From assembly GCA_014237545.1 (NCBI GenBank), contig JAACJX010000181.1:1-6682 (forward strand): a stretch of DNA of 6,682 bases, given 5' to 3'. This DNA is from Ardenticatenia bacterium (GTDB taxonomy: Bacteria > Chloroflexota > Anaerolineae > Promineifilales > Promineifilaceae). Each line of letters opens with the position of its first letter. The stretch's first letter is position 1. The notes beneath the pieces were generated by a model. The model was not told the DNA's origin, did not search any database, and was given only the letters and a program-made list of their open reading frames with translations. A program made the position numbers and the translations under genes. This document shows, piece by piece, positions 1 through 6,647 of the stretch.

Positions 1-2
1 CG

Positions 3-380
3 CTGGTCGGGATGGAGCCCGGCGAATTATCTGTGATTGCCGGGGAGCCTGTTGACCTGACCCTCTATTGGCGCAAGCGTCATGTGTTGGGCGATGTCTA
101 CTCGATATTTGTTCACGCCGTTGATGAAGCGGGGAACATTGTGGCTCAATCGGATCACTGGCCGGGCGGATTGCCGACCAACATCCTGGATGAGGAACAA
201 GTGATAATTGACCGGTTTGGCCTGGATATACCGGCTGGTACTGCCGCGGGCCAATACCAGATCCGCGTCGGGTTGTATTCAGCCGAGAGCGGCCGGCGCT
301 TGCCGGTAATGGCCGGCGCGACGGACAGTCTGGGTGAATACGTGACCCTGCCCGTCGCGCTCGAAGTCCTCGCGCCTTAA
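3..380 (+). CDS. C-terminal beta-sandwich domain of a probable GT39-like membrane glycosyltransferase (5' partial)
   Basis: The frame is open to the left edge (codons before the first ATG at 12 read L-V-G), so this is most likely the tail of a longer protein entering the window, not a 122-residue protein starting at 12. It ends with TAA at 378-380. The order of motifs, 'LTLYWR', then 'FVHAVDEAGNIVAQSD', then 'GGLPT', then a hydrophobic 'GLDIPAGTAAGQYQIRVGLY' strand pair and 'GRRLPV', matches the beta-sandwich domain often found at the C-terminus of Chloroflexota family 39 (ArnT/PMT-like) glycosyltransferases and related surface proteins. It should lie outside the membrane. The membrane part that would prove GT39 identity is outside the window; the same domain also occurs on proteins of unknown function. 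The gene converges on the minus-strand operon, 38 bp away. Confidence is high that it codes, moderate for the family. Confidence 0.8.
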   Translation: MVGMEPGELSVIAGEPVDLTLYWRKRHVLGDVYSIFVHAVDEAGNIVAQSDHWPGGLPTNILDEEQVIIDRFGLDIPAGTAAGQYQIRVGLYSAESGRRLPVMAGATDSLGEYVTLPVALEVLAP

Positions 381-418
381 TCCGCGCTTCTCAACAAATA
401 AACCTCATACGCAGGAAA

Positions 419-1468
419 CTACTCCGCCTTGGGCGTATCCCGCTTGCGCGAGGCCAGCGCCAGGACGATACCCGCGGCGATGAGCCCCAGACCGGCCAGC
501 GGGAGGATGAGGTTGGTCATGCTCGTCGGCGAGGCGGCCCGCGACGCGGTGGACCCGCGAGATGTCATGCCCGCTCCTTCCAGGTTCGCTCCCGGATCGT
601 TAGCCGTCACGGCTGGTGATTGATCCGCTGAGAGGGGTGTGGCGATGATTTCAGCCGAGACCATATCCGACTCAGACCCGTTGGAGTCCGGCGCCGCCGC
701 GTTTGCGTCACTCGTACTCGCATCTCCCTGATCGCCCCCGGCAGTGTTGGCTCCCGCTCCGGCGCCTGTTGTTGCCACCGTGGCCGTGGCGGTTGGCGTC
801 GGGGTGGGGACGCATGTGAGAAGCGGCAGGGGCGTCGGGTTCCAGCGCGCGCCGGGCGTCGGCGTGGCGCCGTTGATGGCCGGCGGCGCGATAACGGGGA
901 CGAGGGCAGTGTTGCCGAATTCAGTCACATCCCGGTCCTGCACCCAACCGACCAGGTTGGGCTTCACCTGTATTTGCCACCATTCCGCGTAAGCCGCGCG
1001 GCCAGCGATCGGCCGCATCTCATCTGCTTCCAGGGTTGAAACAGGTCCGTAATCCATGCCTGGCCCGCCGTAAACAATCAATCTGTCGAGCGCTTGAATG
1101 TAGGGTGTGTCGCTACATTCACCTAGTCCGCCGGGATTGGCCCGAATTGTCCCACCAAGGATCGCCGCCGGCGTGGTCGTACCTGTCGCGCCACCGGGGA
1201 TGGCCGTTGATGTTTGCGCCGGTTGTACGGTGCCCGAGCCGGGAACTGCGGGTGGCGTCTCGGTCGGCGGAGGGTTGCCTGGGCTTCCGGGGTCACCGGG
1301 ATCAGTCGGCGGCGACGTGGGATTCTCGGGCGGCTGTTCGGGGCCGGGAGTCGGCGTGCGCGTGGGAAACGATGGATCGTAAGCCCGGATCGCTGCGGGG
1401 CGGACGGCTGCCAGGGCGGCCAGCAGCATGGCGATTAATGATAGGGTTACATGGACACGCTTTGACAT
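419..1468 (-). CDS. Secreted SH3-like domain protein on Ser/Thr/Pro-rich stalks with C-terminal membrane anchor
   Basis: This is a 349-residue protein. The start is the ATG at 1468-1466: a GGAGG lies 8 nt upstream, and the alternative GTG at 1483 overlaps that site. Residues 1-29 form a signal peptide (MSKR, a hydrophobic core, then an AIRA-like cleavage site). Residues 30-105 are a Pro/Thr/Gly-rich linker ('TPTPGPEQPPENP'). Residues ~120-190 look like a bacterial SH3 (SH3_3-like) domain: 'VYGGPGMDYGPV', then 'EWWQIQV' and 'VGWV'. A second low-complexity Thr/Ala/Ser/Asp-rich stretch (~195-315) leads to one membrane helix (~319-339) with a basic tail (SRKR). No LPXTG motif precedes the helix. 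The mature protein has exactly two cysteines (C118 and C219), which bracket the SH3-like domain. It is last in the operon, 36 bp after the DUF4012 gene. Its role is unknown; wall or glycan binding, or serving as an O-glycosylated stalk, are inferences. Confidence 0.85.
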   Translation of the reverse strand: MSKRVHVTLSLIAMLLAALAAVRPAAIRAYDPSFPTRTPTPGPEQPPENPTSPPTDPGDPGSPGNPPPTETPPAVPGSGTVQPAQTSTAIPGGATGTTTPAAILGGTIRANPGGLGECSDTPYIQALDRLIVYGGPGMDYGPVSTLEADEMRPIAGRAAYAEWWQIQVKPNLVGWVQDRDVTEFGNTALVPVIAPPAINGATPTPGARWNPTPLPLLTCVPTPTPTATATVATTGAGAGANTAGGDQGDASTSDANAAAPDSNGSESDMVSAEIIATPLSADQSPAVTANDPGANLEGAGMTSRGSTASRAASPTSMTNLILPLAGLGLIAAGIVLALASRKRDTPKAE

Positions 1469-1476
1469 TTCACAAT

Positions 1477-1481
1477 CCTCC
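1477..1481 (-). promoter_or_regulatory. Ribosome binding site of the SH3-like protein gene
   Basis: Read on the minus strand this is GGAGG followed by an 8-nt spacer and ATG at 1468. It is the clearest Shine-Dalgarno in the window and sets the start five codons inside the longest open frame. It lies in the 36-bp gap after the DUF4012 stop, so this gene can initiate on its own, unlike the tightly coupled genes before it. Confidence 0.8.
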
Positions 1482-1504
1482 ACACGAAACCGTCAGGCTG
1501 CATT

Positions 1505-3565
1505 TCAGCGATACCGAATAGCGACCAGTTGATTCGCGTTCAAATTTAACTCAAAACTGATCCGCGTTCCATCCACGGCCGACGGCGCGGGCGTCACCTC
1601 AAGAACTGAGGCGTTAGCAGGCAGGTTCACCGTGACCCGGAGCGCTTCATCTTTCATTCCCGGCTGTTTCCGAATGTCTAGTTGGTAACTCAAGTCACCC
1701 GACTCAAGCAGGGTGAGCACGCCGGCCGGCAATTGATACGCAAAGGTTGCCGTCACTTCTTCGTTTCGGGGTACCAGCAGGAAGTTGGCAAAGGTTGACA
1801 ACCAGGGGAGGTCGTCCACCATCAGGCCGGGGCTGTCCCACGTGGTTTCGCTGTAGAGTGTATTGCCCGGAACCGTGTGCCGGCTGGCGTCCTGAAGCGT
1901 GCTGCCGGCCGGCGCGTAGACACGCACATAGTTCCAGTAGCACTGGTCAGCAATGGCCAGATACTCGGCCGCTTCTTCAAATTCCTCGTCAACCCCCTGA
2001 TAACACGGCTCACCGGTTGCCGGTCCGGTGTGGCGATAGGTGACGGCTACCTCTGCCTGGGGCTGAGAACTCAACGTGACCGTGTAATCAATGGCGCGTT
2101 CGATAAATACGTTGGCCTTGTTGTAGCCCATGTTGGTGTCCACGACCATTAGGAAATCGCCGGGCGGAGCCTGGGGCAGGCTGCCGTCCCACCCATTGGC
2201 GGCTAGCGCCGCGCCAAGCGCCGGTTCGCGCATGTAAATGGAGAGGTGCCGCTCTTCGGCCGCGCCGGCCATATTGGCGACCAGCTTCATCGGATCGATA
2301 GACCCGAAATCCGTCTCGATTTTGGCCTGGATGGCGGCCGCGAATCCGCCCAGGAACGCTTTGCGGTCTCGCACCCACTCCTGGATCTCCTGCCCTTCCT
2401 GAATATCCCGCGCCTCGCGCAGGGTCTGTAAAACATTATTGGCATTGATTTGCTGATCTGTACCGGGAATGGGCACCGGCCCGGTTGAATCCACCAGCAG
2501 GCGCAGGAACTCCTGGTCGATGGCGATCACTCCATCAAAAGGCGGCGCGTCGAGGCCATATTCGTACAATTGCATGGCTTTTTGCGCCGAGACGGGGAAT
2601 TCAGGCCAAAAGTTCGCGTCGCGGAAACCGAACAGCTCGAGACGCATGAAGTCGTAATAAGGTTGGGGCGGGAAGGCATAGGGCTTGGCGCGCCAGTTGT
2701 CCACGTTGTTGGCGTCGCGGAAGTCGAGATTGGTGATGCGCCCGTTTTCGACGGTGATGGCTCCCGCGCCGGTGATGAAGCCGCCCGTGGCGCGCATTTC
2801 GTCCTCGTTTTGAGCCAGAATCAGGTAGCGGCGCGGGCCATCTTGCCCCAATAGTTCTGGGAAATGGGGGAGGAGGCGCAACCCGTCCTGGCCGATGGGC
2901 AGCCATTGATCGGAGACTTCCAGCAATTGGCGCACGCGCCAGGGCAGGGTCTCAGTGGGTACGGCCTCCGCCAGGGCTTGCCGGCTGGCCGCGTAGCGCC
3001 CGACGGCTAGCCCTGCGCTCTCCAGTTCGGGCGCGGCGGCGGAAATAACCGGCAACAACTCGCCCAGGCTGGCCGCGCCGAAATCTTCCCGTTGATAGAT
3101 CGCCAGAGCTGGCTTCAGGCTCGTGATGGCTAATGCGCCAGCTTCTGATCCGGCGTCGGCCATCTCGAGTAAGTGGGGTGAGGCCACAAGGGTCGGGCCT
3201 AGGCGAGGCACCCAACCCAGGTAGGGAGCAATTGGTCGCGTAAATGCCAATTCGTCGTAAATGACGGCGATATCTTCCCGCGCCCTGAGCACCAGAGCTT
3301 CGGCCGCGTCGGGATCGACCTGATTCATCCCCCCGGCCATGAGCGCCCGTGCTTCGGGTTCAATGGCCAGGAGCGACTGCGCCGACTGATAGACGCGCCA
3401 CGCCTTTAGTCCCAGCCAGAGAAGCAATATAAGCAAGCCGGCCAGAACGAGAAGCCGCGCAATTCGGCCCGTGGAGCCGCGCGACGGGGTTTGAACCGGC
3501 GCGGGGACATCAGGCGTATCCATCGGAGGAGGAGGTGTCGATGAAGAGCGATTGTATGAAGTCAT
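1505..3565 (-). CDS. DUF4012 domain membrane-anchored extracytoplasmic protein
   Basis: This is a 686-residue protein with a type II layout: a short Pro-rich cytoplasmic N-terminus (about residues 9-27, 'STPPPPMDTPDVPAP'), one transmembrane helix (~36-55), then a large extracytoplasmic part. The DUF4012 signature is clear at residues 247-263 ('LILAQNEDEMRATGGF'). It is followed by 'DGVIAIDQEFLRLLVDSTG' at 344-362, which resembles the 'substrate-loop' region of LytR-CpsA-Psr (LCP) proteins. The C-terminal ~200 residues are beta-rich. The only two cysteines, C521 and C542, could form a disulfide. The start chosen is the ATG at 3565-3563, one base after the upstream TAA; the open frame continues to an ATG at 3631 but only by overlapping the upstream gene. 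DUF4012 proteins are common in polysaccharide and envelope clusters of Chloroflexota and Actinomycetota, and their biochemical role is not established. The family call is firm, the function is not. Confidence 0.9.
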   Translation of the reverse strand: MTSYNRSSSTPPPPMDTPDVPAPVQTPSRGSTGRIARLLVLAGLLILLLWLGLKAWRVYQSAQSLLAIEPEARALMAGGMNQVDPDAAEALVLRAREDIAVIYDELAFTRPIAPYLGWVPRLGPTLVASPHLLEMADAGSEAGALAITSLKPALAIYQREDFGAASLGELLPVISAAAPELESAGLAVGRYAASRQALAEAVPTETLPWRVRQLLEVSDQWLPIGQDGLRLLPHFPELLGQDGPRRYLILAQNEDEMRATGGFITGAGAITVENGRITNLDFRDANNVDNWRAKPYAFPPQPYYDFMRLELFGFRDANFWPEFPVSAQKAMQLYEYGLDAPPFDGVIAIDQEFLRLLVDSTGPVPIPGTDQQINANNVLQTLREARDIQEGQEIQEWVRDRKAFLGGFAAAIQAKIETDFGSIDPMKLVANMAGAAEERHLSIYMREPALGAALAANGWDGSLPQAPPGDFLMVVDTNMGYNKANVFIERAIDYTVTLSSQPQAEVAVTYRHTGPATGEPCYQGVDEEFEEAAEYLAIADQCYWNYVRVYAPAGSTLQDASRHTVPGNTLYSETTWDSPGLMVDDLPWLSTFANFLLVPRNEEVTATFAYQLPAGVLTLLESGDLSYQLDIRKQPGMKDEALRVTVNLPANASVLEVTPAPSAVDGTRISFELNLNANQLVAIRYR

Positions 3566-3569
3566 ATTA
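3563..3569 (-). promoter_or_regulatory. Stop-start coupling junction (TAA-T-ATG) between the DUF2723 and DUF4012 genes
   Basis: On the minus strand the upstream stop TAA (3569-3567) is separated by one base from the ATG (3565-3563). I see no Shine-Dalgarno-like purine run in the ~20 nt before this ATG, so translation of the DUF4012 gene probably depends on ribosomes finishing the DUF2723 gene. This would tie the amounts of the two proteins together. The coupling is inferred from spacing alone. Confidence 0.6.
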
Positions 3570-5027
3570 GCGATTAATACATTCAAGTTGAGGGGAAACC
3601 ACTGACCCCAGCCGGGTTGTTCGGCGATCATCAGCCGATACTCCCGGCGAAGGCACCAAATCGGCCAGGCAAAACGGCCGCGACTCCGAATTGACCCGTT
3701 GGAGTGCTGCCAGATCGTCCCCCTCAGGTACGTACAATTCAGGATGTTGCTCCCTCAGCCGGTCCCTGTACCAGTCGAAGGCAAACAGGTTAGCATCGGC
3801 AATCCTGATATCCGAGCGAACATTTTCGATGTGCTGAAAATAAAAGATGGTAAAGATAGTGCGATTGCCGGGAGTGAGCAAGAGAGCGTCTTCTGGAGCC
3901 TCGTTGAGCAGGCGCAGGGCATTGGGCCTGACTTCACGATCCCCGCTCAAATCCCGAGCCGAAAATGTCAGCGTGACGAGGACAAGAGGCAGCAGCAGGG
4001 CAGCCTTCCCGAGGCGATCAAGCACCGGTGCGATCAACAAGCTCAGGATCATGAGCGCCGGAAGTAGGTTAACGGCCGCGTCAGGCGTATGGTAAAGCAG
4101 GGCAAATGCGACGTAGATACAGGCCGTTAACACCAATAGCCGTCGCGCCCGCTGCTCTCCGGGCCGGACGAACGCCTCAAGCCGTGAAGGTTCCGCCGTC
4201 CCATGACTGGCGCCCGCGATGGCCGCCGGACCCAGCGCCAACGCGCGGAAGATTCCTGCCAGATGGTCAAAATCGAGCGCCGGGCGGAGGTTGGCAGCGT
4301 AGAGCCGCCCGCTGACCAGCCACCACCAGGCATGAAGGCTTGTCGGCTCTCCCCACATGATGGGGCTGTTCCCTGCGGCAAGCAGAGGCAGCAGCAACAA
4401 GGGGAACAGGCCGGCGATCATCCCGGCGATGGGCCGGAGGAGGTTGCGGCCGCCGGCAAACAGCAACGCCGGCAGGAAGAAAATCGACGTCAGATGGGTG
4501 GTCACCGCCAAACCGAGCCAGAATCCGCTCCAGAACGTTGCGCCGCGCCTGAGCCAAATGAGTAGAAAGACGGTGAGGACCAGCAGGTTAAGGCCGTAAA
4601 TCTCGGCGACAACAGCCTGGCTCCACACCAGTGGCGCGAAAGCAAACAGGAGTGACGCGGCCATAGCGGCCGCCGGACGGATGCGCGAATGGTGTGCCCG
4701 AATTGCGAGGACGAGTATGCCGGCCGCGCCGGCCGTGGCCACCGCGGAAAAGAGATTGTAGCGGAAGGCTACTGTTCCCAGCGGAAGCCAGCTAAATATC
4801 TTGCCCAAAATGACGTAGGTCGGGTATCCCGGCGGGTGGGGGATGCCCAGCGTAGCCGAGGCGGTGACCAGTTCGACTCCGTCAGGTGCGGCGTTGGCCC
4901 AGGTCAAGTCGGGAGCAATGCTGAACAAATAGACGCCCAGGACGATAAAACCCGTGGCGAGCGCCAGTAGAAGCTCTGAATTTCCCCATCTGGTTTCGGT
5001 TGGCCTGGAACGGAATGTGGCGCTCAT
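3567..5027 (-). CDS. DUF2723 (TMEM260-like) GT-C membrane glycosyltransferase
   Basis: This is a 486-residue polytopic membrane protein. The start is ATG at 5027-5025, 4 bp after the sugar transferase stop; an AGGGAG lies 12 nt upstream, and the 39 extra residues back to 5144 are not hydrophobic or family-like. After the first helix (~18-38) comes an outer loop with 'APDGVE' (D49, E52) and 'LGIPHPPGYP' (60-69), the hallmark of the DUF2723 family. Also conserved are 'VVAEIYGLN' (around E142), 'WWWLVSGRLY' and 'YHTPDAAVNLLPA' (~312-324). About ten hydrophobic segments are followed by a soluble tail from ~360 containing 'GNRTIFTIFYFQ' and 'FDWYRDRL'. Eukaryotic TMEM260, of the same family, is a protein O-mannosyltransferase using dolichol-phosphate-mannose, so a lipid-linked sugar donor acting outside the membrane is likely here. 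Acceptor and sugar are unknown. The acidic pair D49/E52 is the best catalytic candidate, by analogy with other GT-C enzymes. Confidence 0.88.
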   Translation of the reverse strand: MSATFRSRPTETRWGNSELLLALATGFIVLGVYLFSIAPDLTWANAAPDGVELVTASATLGIPHPPGYPTYVILGKIFSWLPLGTVAFRYNLFSAVATAGAAGILVLAIRAHHSRIRPAAAMAASLLFAFAPLVWSQAVVAEIYGLNLLVLTVFLLIWLRRGATFWSGFWLGLAVTTHLTSIFFLPALLFAGGRNLLRPIAGMIAGLFPLLLLPLLAAGNSPIMWGEPTSLHAWWWLVSGRLYAANLRPALDFDHLAGIFRALALGPAAIAGASHGTAEPSRLEAFVRPGEQRARRLLVLTACIYVAFALLYHTPDAAVNLLPALMILSLLIAPVLDRLGKAALLLPLVLVTLTFSARDLSGDREVRPNALRLLNEAPEDALLLTPGNRTIFTIFYFQHIENVRSDIRIADANLFAFDWYRDRLREQHPELYVPEGDDLAALQRVNSESRPFCLADLVPSPGVSADDRRTTRLGSVVSPQLECINR

Positions 5028-5031
5028 GCGG

Positions 5032-5622
5032 CTAATACGCTCCCTTGCCGCGGATGACGACGGGGATTGTTCGCAGAAGGATAGCGAAGTAGCGCCGCAA
5101 CGAGCCATTCTCCACGTACTCGAGATCCAAAGCCGCGCGCTCATCCAGGCTTAGATCAGCCCGCGCGTCGATTTGCATCGGGCCGGTCAGGCCTGGCTTG
5201 GCCGCCAGGCGTCGCCGGTGATACGCGTCGTAAAAGGCAACGATGCGCGGTTCTTCCGGTCGCGGACCGACCAGACTCATCTCACCTTTCAGAACGTTCC
5301 AGAATTGGGGCAGTTCGTCCAGGCTCCAGCGCCGGAGAACGCGACCGGCGCGAGTCAGTCGCGGGTCGTCGGCCAGCTTGAGCACGGGCTCGCTCAGCCC
5401 GCGCGAGGCAATTAGCTGGGGCCACTCGGCGGCGGCGTTCTGGCGCATGGTCCGAAACTTGAGCATAGTGAAGGGCCGCCCGTGTTGTCCGATTCGCACC
5501 TGGCGAAACAATACCGGGCCTTCCGAATCCAGTTTAATGGCCAGGGCGATTAGCGGCCATACAATGATAGTGAATACTAAGCCGACGAGAGCCCCCAAAA
5601 CGTCGAGAAGTCGCATGTTCAT
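5032..5622 (-). CDS. Small polyprenol-phosphate sugar-1-phosphate transferase (bacterial sugar transferase, PglC-like)
   Basis: This is a 196-residue monotopic phosphoglycosyl transferase, which moves a sugar-1-phosphate from a UDP-sugar onto a polyprenyl phosphate at the inner membrane face, the first step of glycan assembly. One N-terminal hydrophobic helix with a central Pro (~3-30, 'VWPLIALAIK') fits the re-entrant hairpin of PglC-type enzymes. Then follow 'GPVLFRQVRIGQ', 'MLKFRTM', 'DDPRLTRAGRVLRR', 'SLDELPQFWNVLKGEMS' (D102, E103), 'LVGPRPEEP' and 'KPGLTGPMQIDAR'. The length equals the catalytic domain alone, without the four-helix N-terminal part of WbaP/WcaJ. The start is uncertain: ATG 5622 and ATG 5616 both fit and neither has a good ribosome binding site. 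The open frame runs back to 5754 inside the GT2 gene, but that part is not family-like. It begins 14 bp after the GT2 stop. The sugar specificity cannot be read from the sequence. Confidence 0.92.
   Translation of the reverse strand: MNMRLLDVLGALVGLVFTIIVWPLIALAIKLDSEGPVLFRQVRIGQHGRPFTMLKFRTMRQNAAAEWPQLIASRGLSEPVLKLADDPRLTRAGRVLRRWSLDELPQFWNVLKGEMSLVGPRPEEPRIVAFYDAYHRRRLAAKPGLTGPMQIDARADLSLDERAALDLEYVENGSLRRYFAILLRTIPVVIRGKGAY
5040..5045 (-). promoter_or_regulatory. Probable ribosome binding site of the DUF2723 gene
   Basis: AGGGAG on the minus strand lies 12 nt before the ATG at 5027, inside the last codons of the sugar transferase gene. The spacing is longer than ideal, but together with the stop only 4 bp before the ATG it supports that start. 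Confidence 0.5.
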
Positions 5623-5636
5623 GCCGGTCAATAGCG

Positions 5637-6647
5637 TTAGCCGCCCTTTCGTTGTAGCCGTAGCGCGCCCTGGATGTAGCCCGCGCTGAGGGCCAGCGCC
5701 CGGGCCAACAGCAGCGCCGGGGAAACGAGCGCCACTGCCCGATCTTTCGACCACGCCTTACGCGCGAAGGGCAGCGTGGTCGCCAGGAAAACGACCGCCG
5801 CAACTCCCGCCGGCAGCAAGAACACCCATCCACTAATGCCCCCGGCCCGCGGAGCAAGGAGCGCACCGGCCAGGCCAAGCAATGCCAGGCCAATGAGCAA
5901 GATCGACAGGAGCATCTGCACTTTCATCACCTGGGGCGTGTGCGAATCCTTCACCGCCCGCTCTGGGAATCGCCGGATCACCTGAGCCTTCCAATAGCCG
6001 ATAATCCGCTTCTTGCGCATGTAGGCGGAGAGTGTGGCGCTGTGTAGGTGATCGACGACGGCTCCGGGTTGAAAGACCATCTTGTAGCCCTGAGCGGCCA
6101 GCCGGAAGGATAGCTCCTGATCTTCGAGATAATCAAACCGCTCATTGAACCCCCCGCAGGACAAGAGCACATCGCGGCGATAGGCGGCCGAATAGGTATC
6201 GATGAAGTCGATATAGGGCGTGGTTCGCAGCAGGTCGTACTTGTCTTCGTACTCCAGTTGGACGAAGCGAGCGACGATTTCTTTTTGTTGGGTGGCATAG
6301 GCGCCTTTACAGGCGACGATCTCATCCTCGGCCAGCGGGGCGGTGATGTGGCGTAGCCAATCCGGGTGGGGCGCGCAATCAGCGTCGGTGCAGCAAATAA
6401 ACTCGCCACGCGCGGCGCGAATGCCGGCGTTCCGCGCCGCCGCCGGGCGGCCGTTGGGCGTGGTGATGACGACGTGCGCCCCAGCCACCCGGGCCACGTC
6501 GGCCGTATTGTCGGTGGAGCCGTCATCCACCACGATGATCTCGTAGGGCACGTCGAATTCTTGCCCGCGCAAGGCGATCACGCACGCGCCAATCGTGGGG
6601 GCGGCATTATACGCGGGAACGATGACAGAGATAAACGGCCCACTCAT
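5637..6647 (-). CDS. Family 2 glycosyltransferase (GT-A) with C-terminal membrane domain
   Basis: This is a 336-residue protein. Residues 6-15 ('ISVIVPAYNA') and 36-48 ('EIIVVDDGSTDNT') form the nucleotide-binding start of a GT-A fold. 'PAAARNAGIRAARGEFI' (68-84) leads to the metal-binding D-x-D motif (D88-A-D90). 'CGGFNERFDYLEDQELSFRL' (164-183) carries the E175-D176 pair expected for the catalytic base. A basic segment ('MRKKRIIGYW', 210-219) precedes three hydrophobic segments (~242-265, 272-293, 304-322), so the enzyme is membrane-tethered with its catalytic domain in the cytoplasm. It probably adds a sugar from a nucleotide donor to a lipid-linked acceptor, next to the sugar transferase encoded just downstream. 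The start is the ATG at 6647, which overlaps an upstream stop as ATGA; no Shine-Dalgarno is seen. All catalytic motifs are intact. Donor and acceptor are unknown. Confidence 0.93.
   Translation of the reverse strand: MSGPFISVIVPAYNAAPTIGACVIALRGQEFDVPYEIIVVDDGSTDNTADVARVAGAHVVITTPNGRPAAARNAGIRAARGEFICCTDADCAPHPDWLRHITAPLAEDEIVACKGAYATQQKEIVARFVQLEYEDKYDLLRTTPYIDFIDTYSAAYRRDVLLSCGGFNERFDYLEDQELSFRLAAQGYKMVFQPGAVVDHLHSATLSAYMRKKRIIGYWKAQVIRRFPERAVKDSHTPQVMKVQMLLSILLIGLALLGLAGALLAPRAGGISGWVFLLPAGVAAVVFLATTLPFARKAWSKDRAVALVSPALLLARALALSAGYIQGALRLQRKGG

Noticed and set aside
319..349. Sortase (LPXTG) signal at the C-terminus of the SH3-like protein (residue numbers)
   Set aside because: The hydrophobic helix and basic tail are present, but the residues before it contain no LPXTG or close variant, so only a membrane anchor is claimed.
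407..438. Inverted repeat ATACGC/GCGTAT near the convergent junction as a possible terminator
   Set aside because: The stem is only 6 bp with a 20-nt loop, has no following T run, and its right arm lies inside the coding end of the SH3-like gene. The 38-bp junction (381-418) otherwise shows nothing.
1181..1380. Repetitive-looking G/C-rich tract that might be a repeat array
   Set aside because: The periodicity comes from codons of the Pro/Thr/Gly-rich linker in the SH3-like gene; no exact repeat unit with regular spacers is present, so it is neither a CRISPR array nor a tandem repeat.
1036..1521. 161-codon plus-strand open frame opposite the SH3-like gene
   Set aside because: It is antisense to a low-complexity, GC-rich coding region and encodes an Arg/Pro/Cys-rich sequence without any domain; it is a shadow of the real gene.
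5243..5689. 148-codon plus-strand open frame opposite the sugar transferase
   Set aside because: It is antisense to an unambiguous sugar transferase frame and is Arg/Ser/Pro-rich with no recognisable domain.
5978..6526. 182-codon minus-strand open frame within the GT2 gene
   Set aside because: It lies entirely inside the GT2 gene in another frame and its product is Pro/Ser/Arg-rich without motifs, whereas the GT2 frame carries every catalytic motif.
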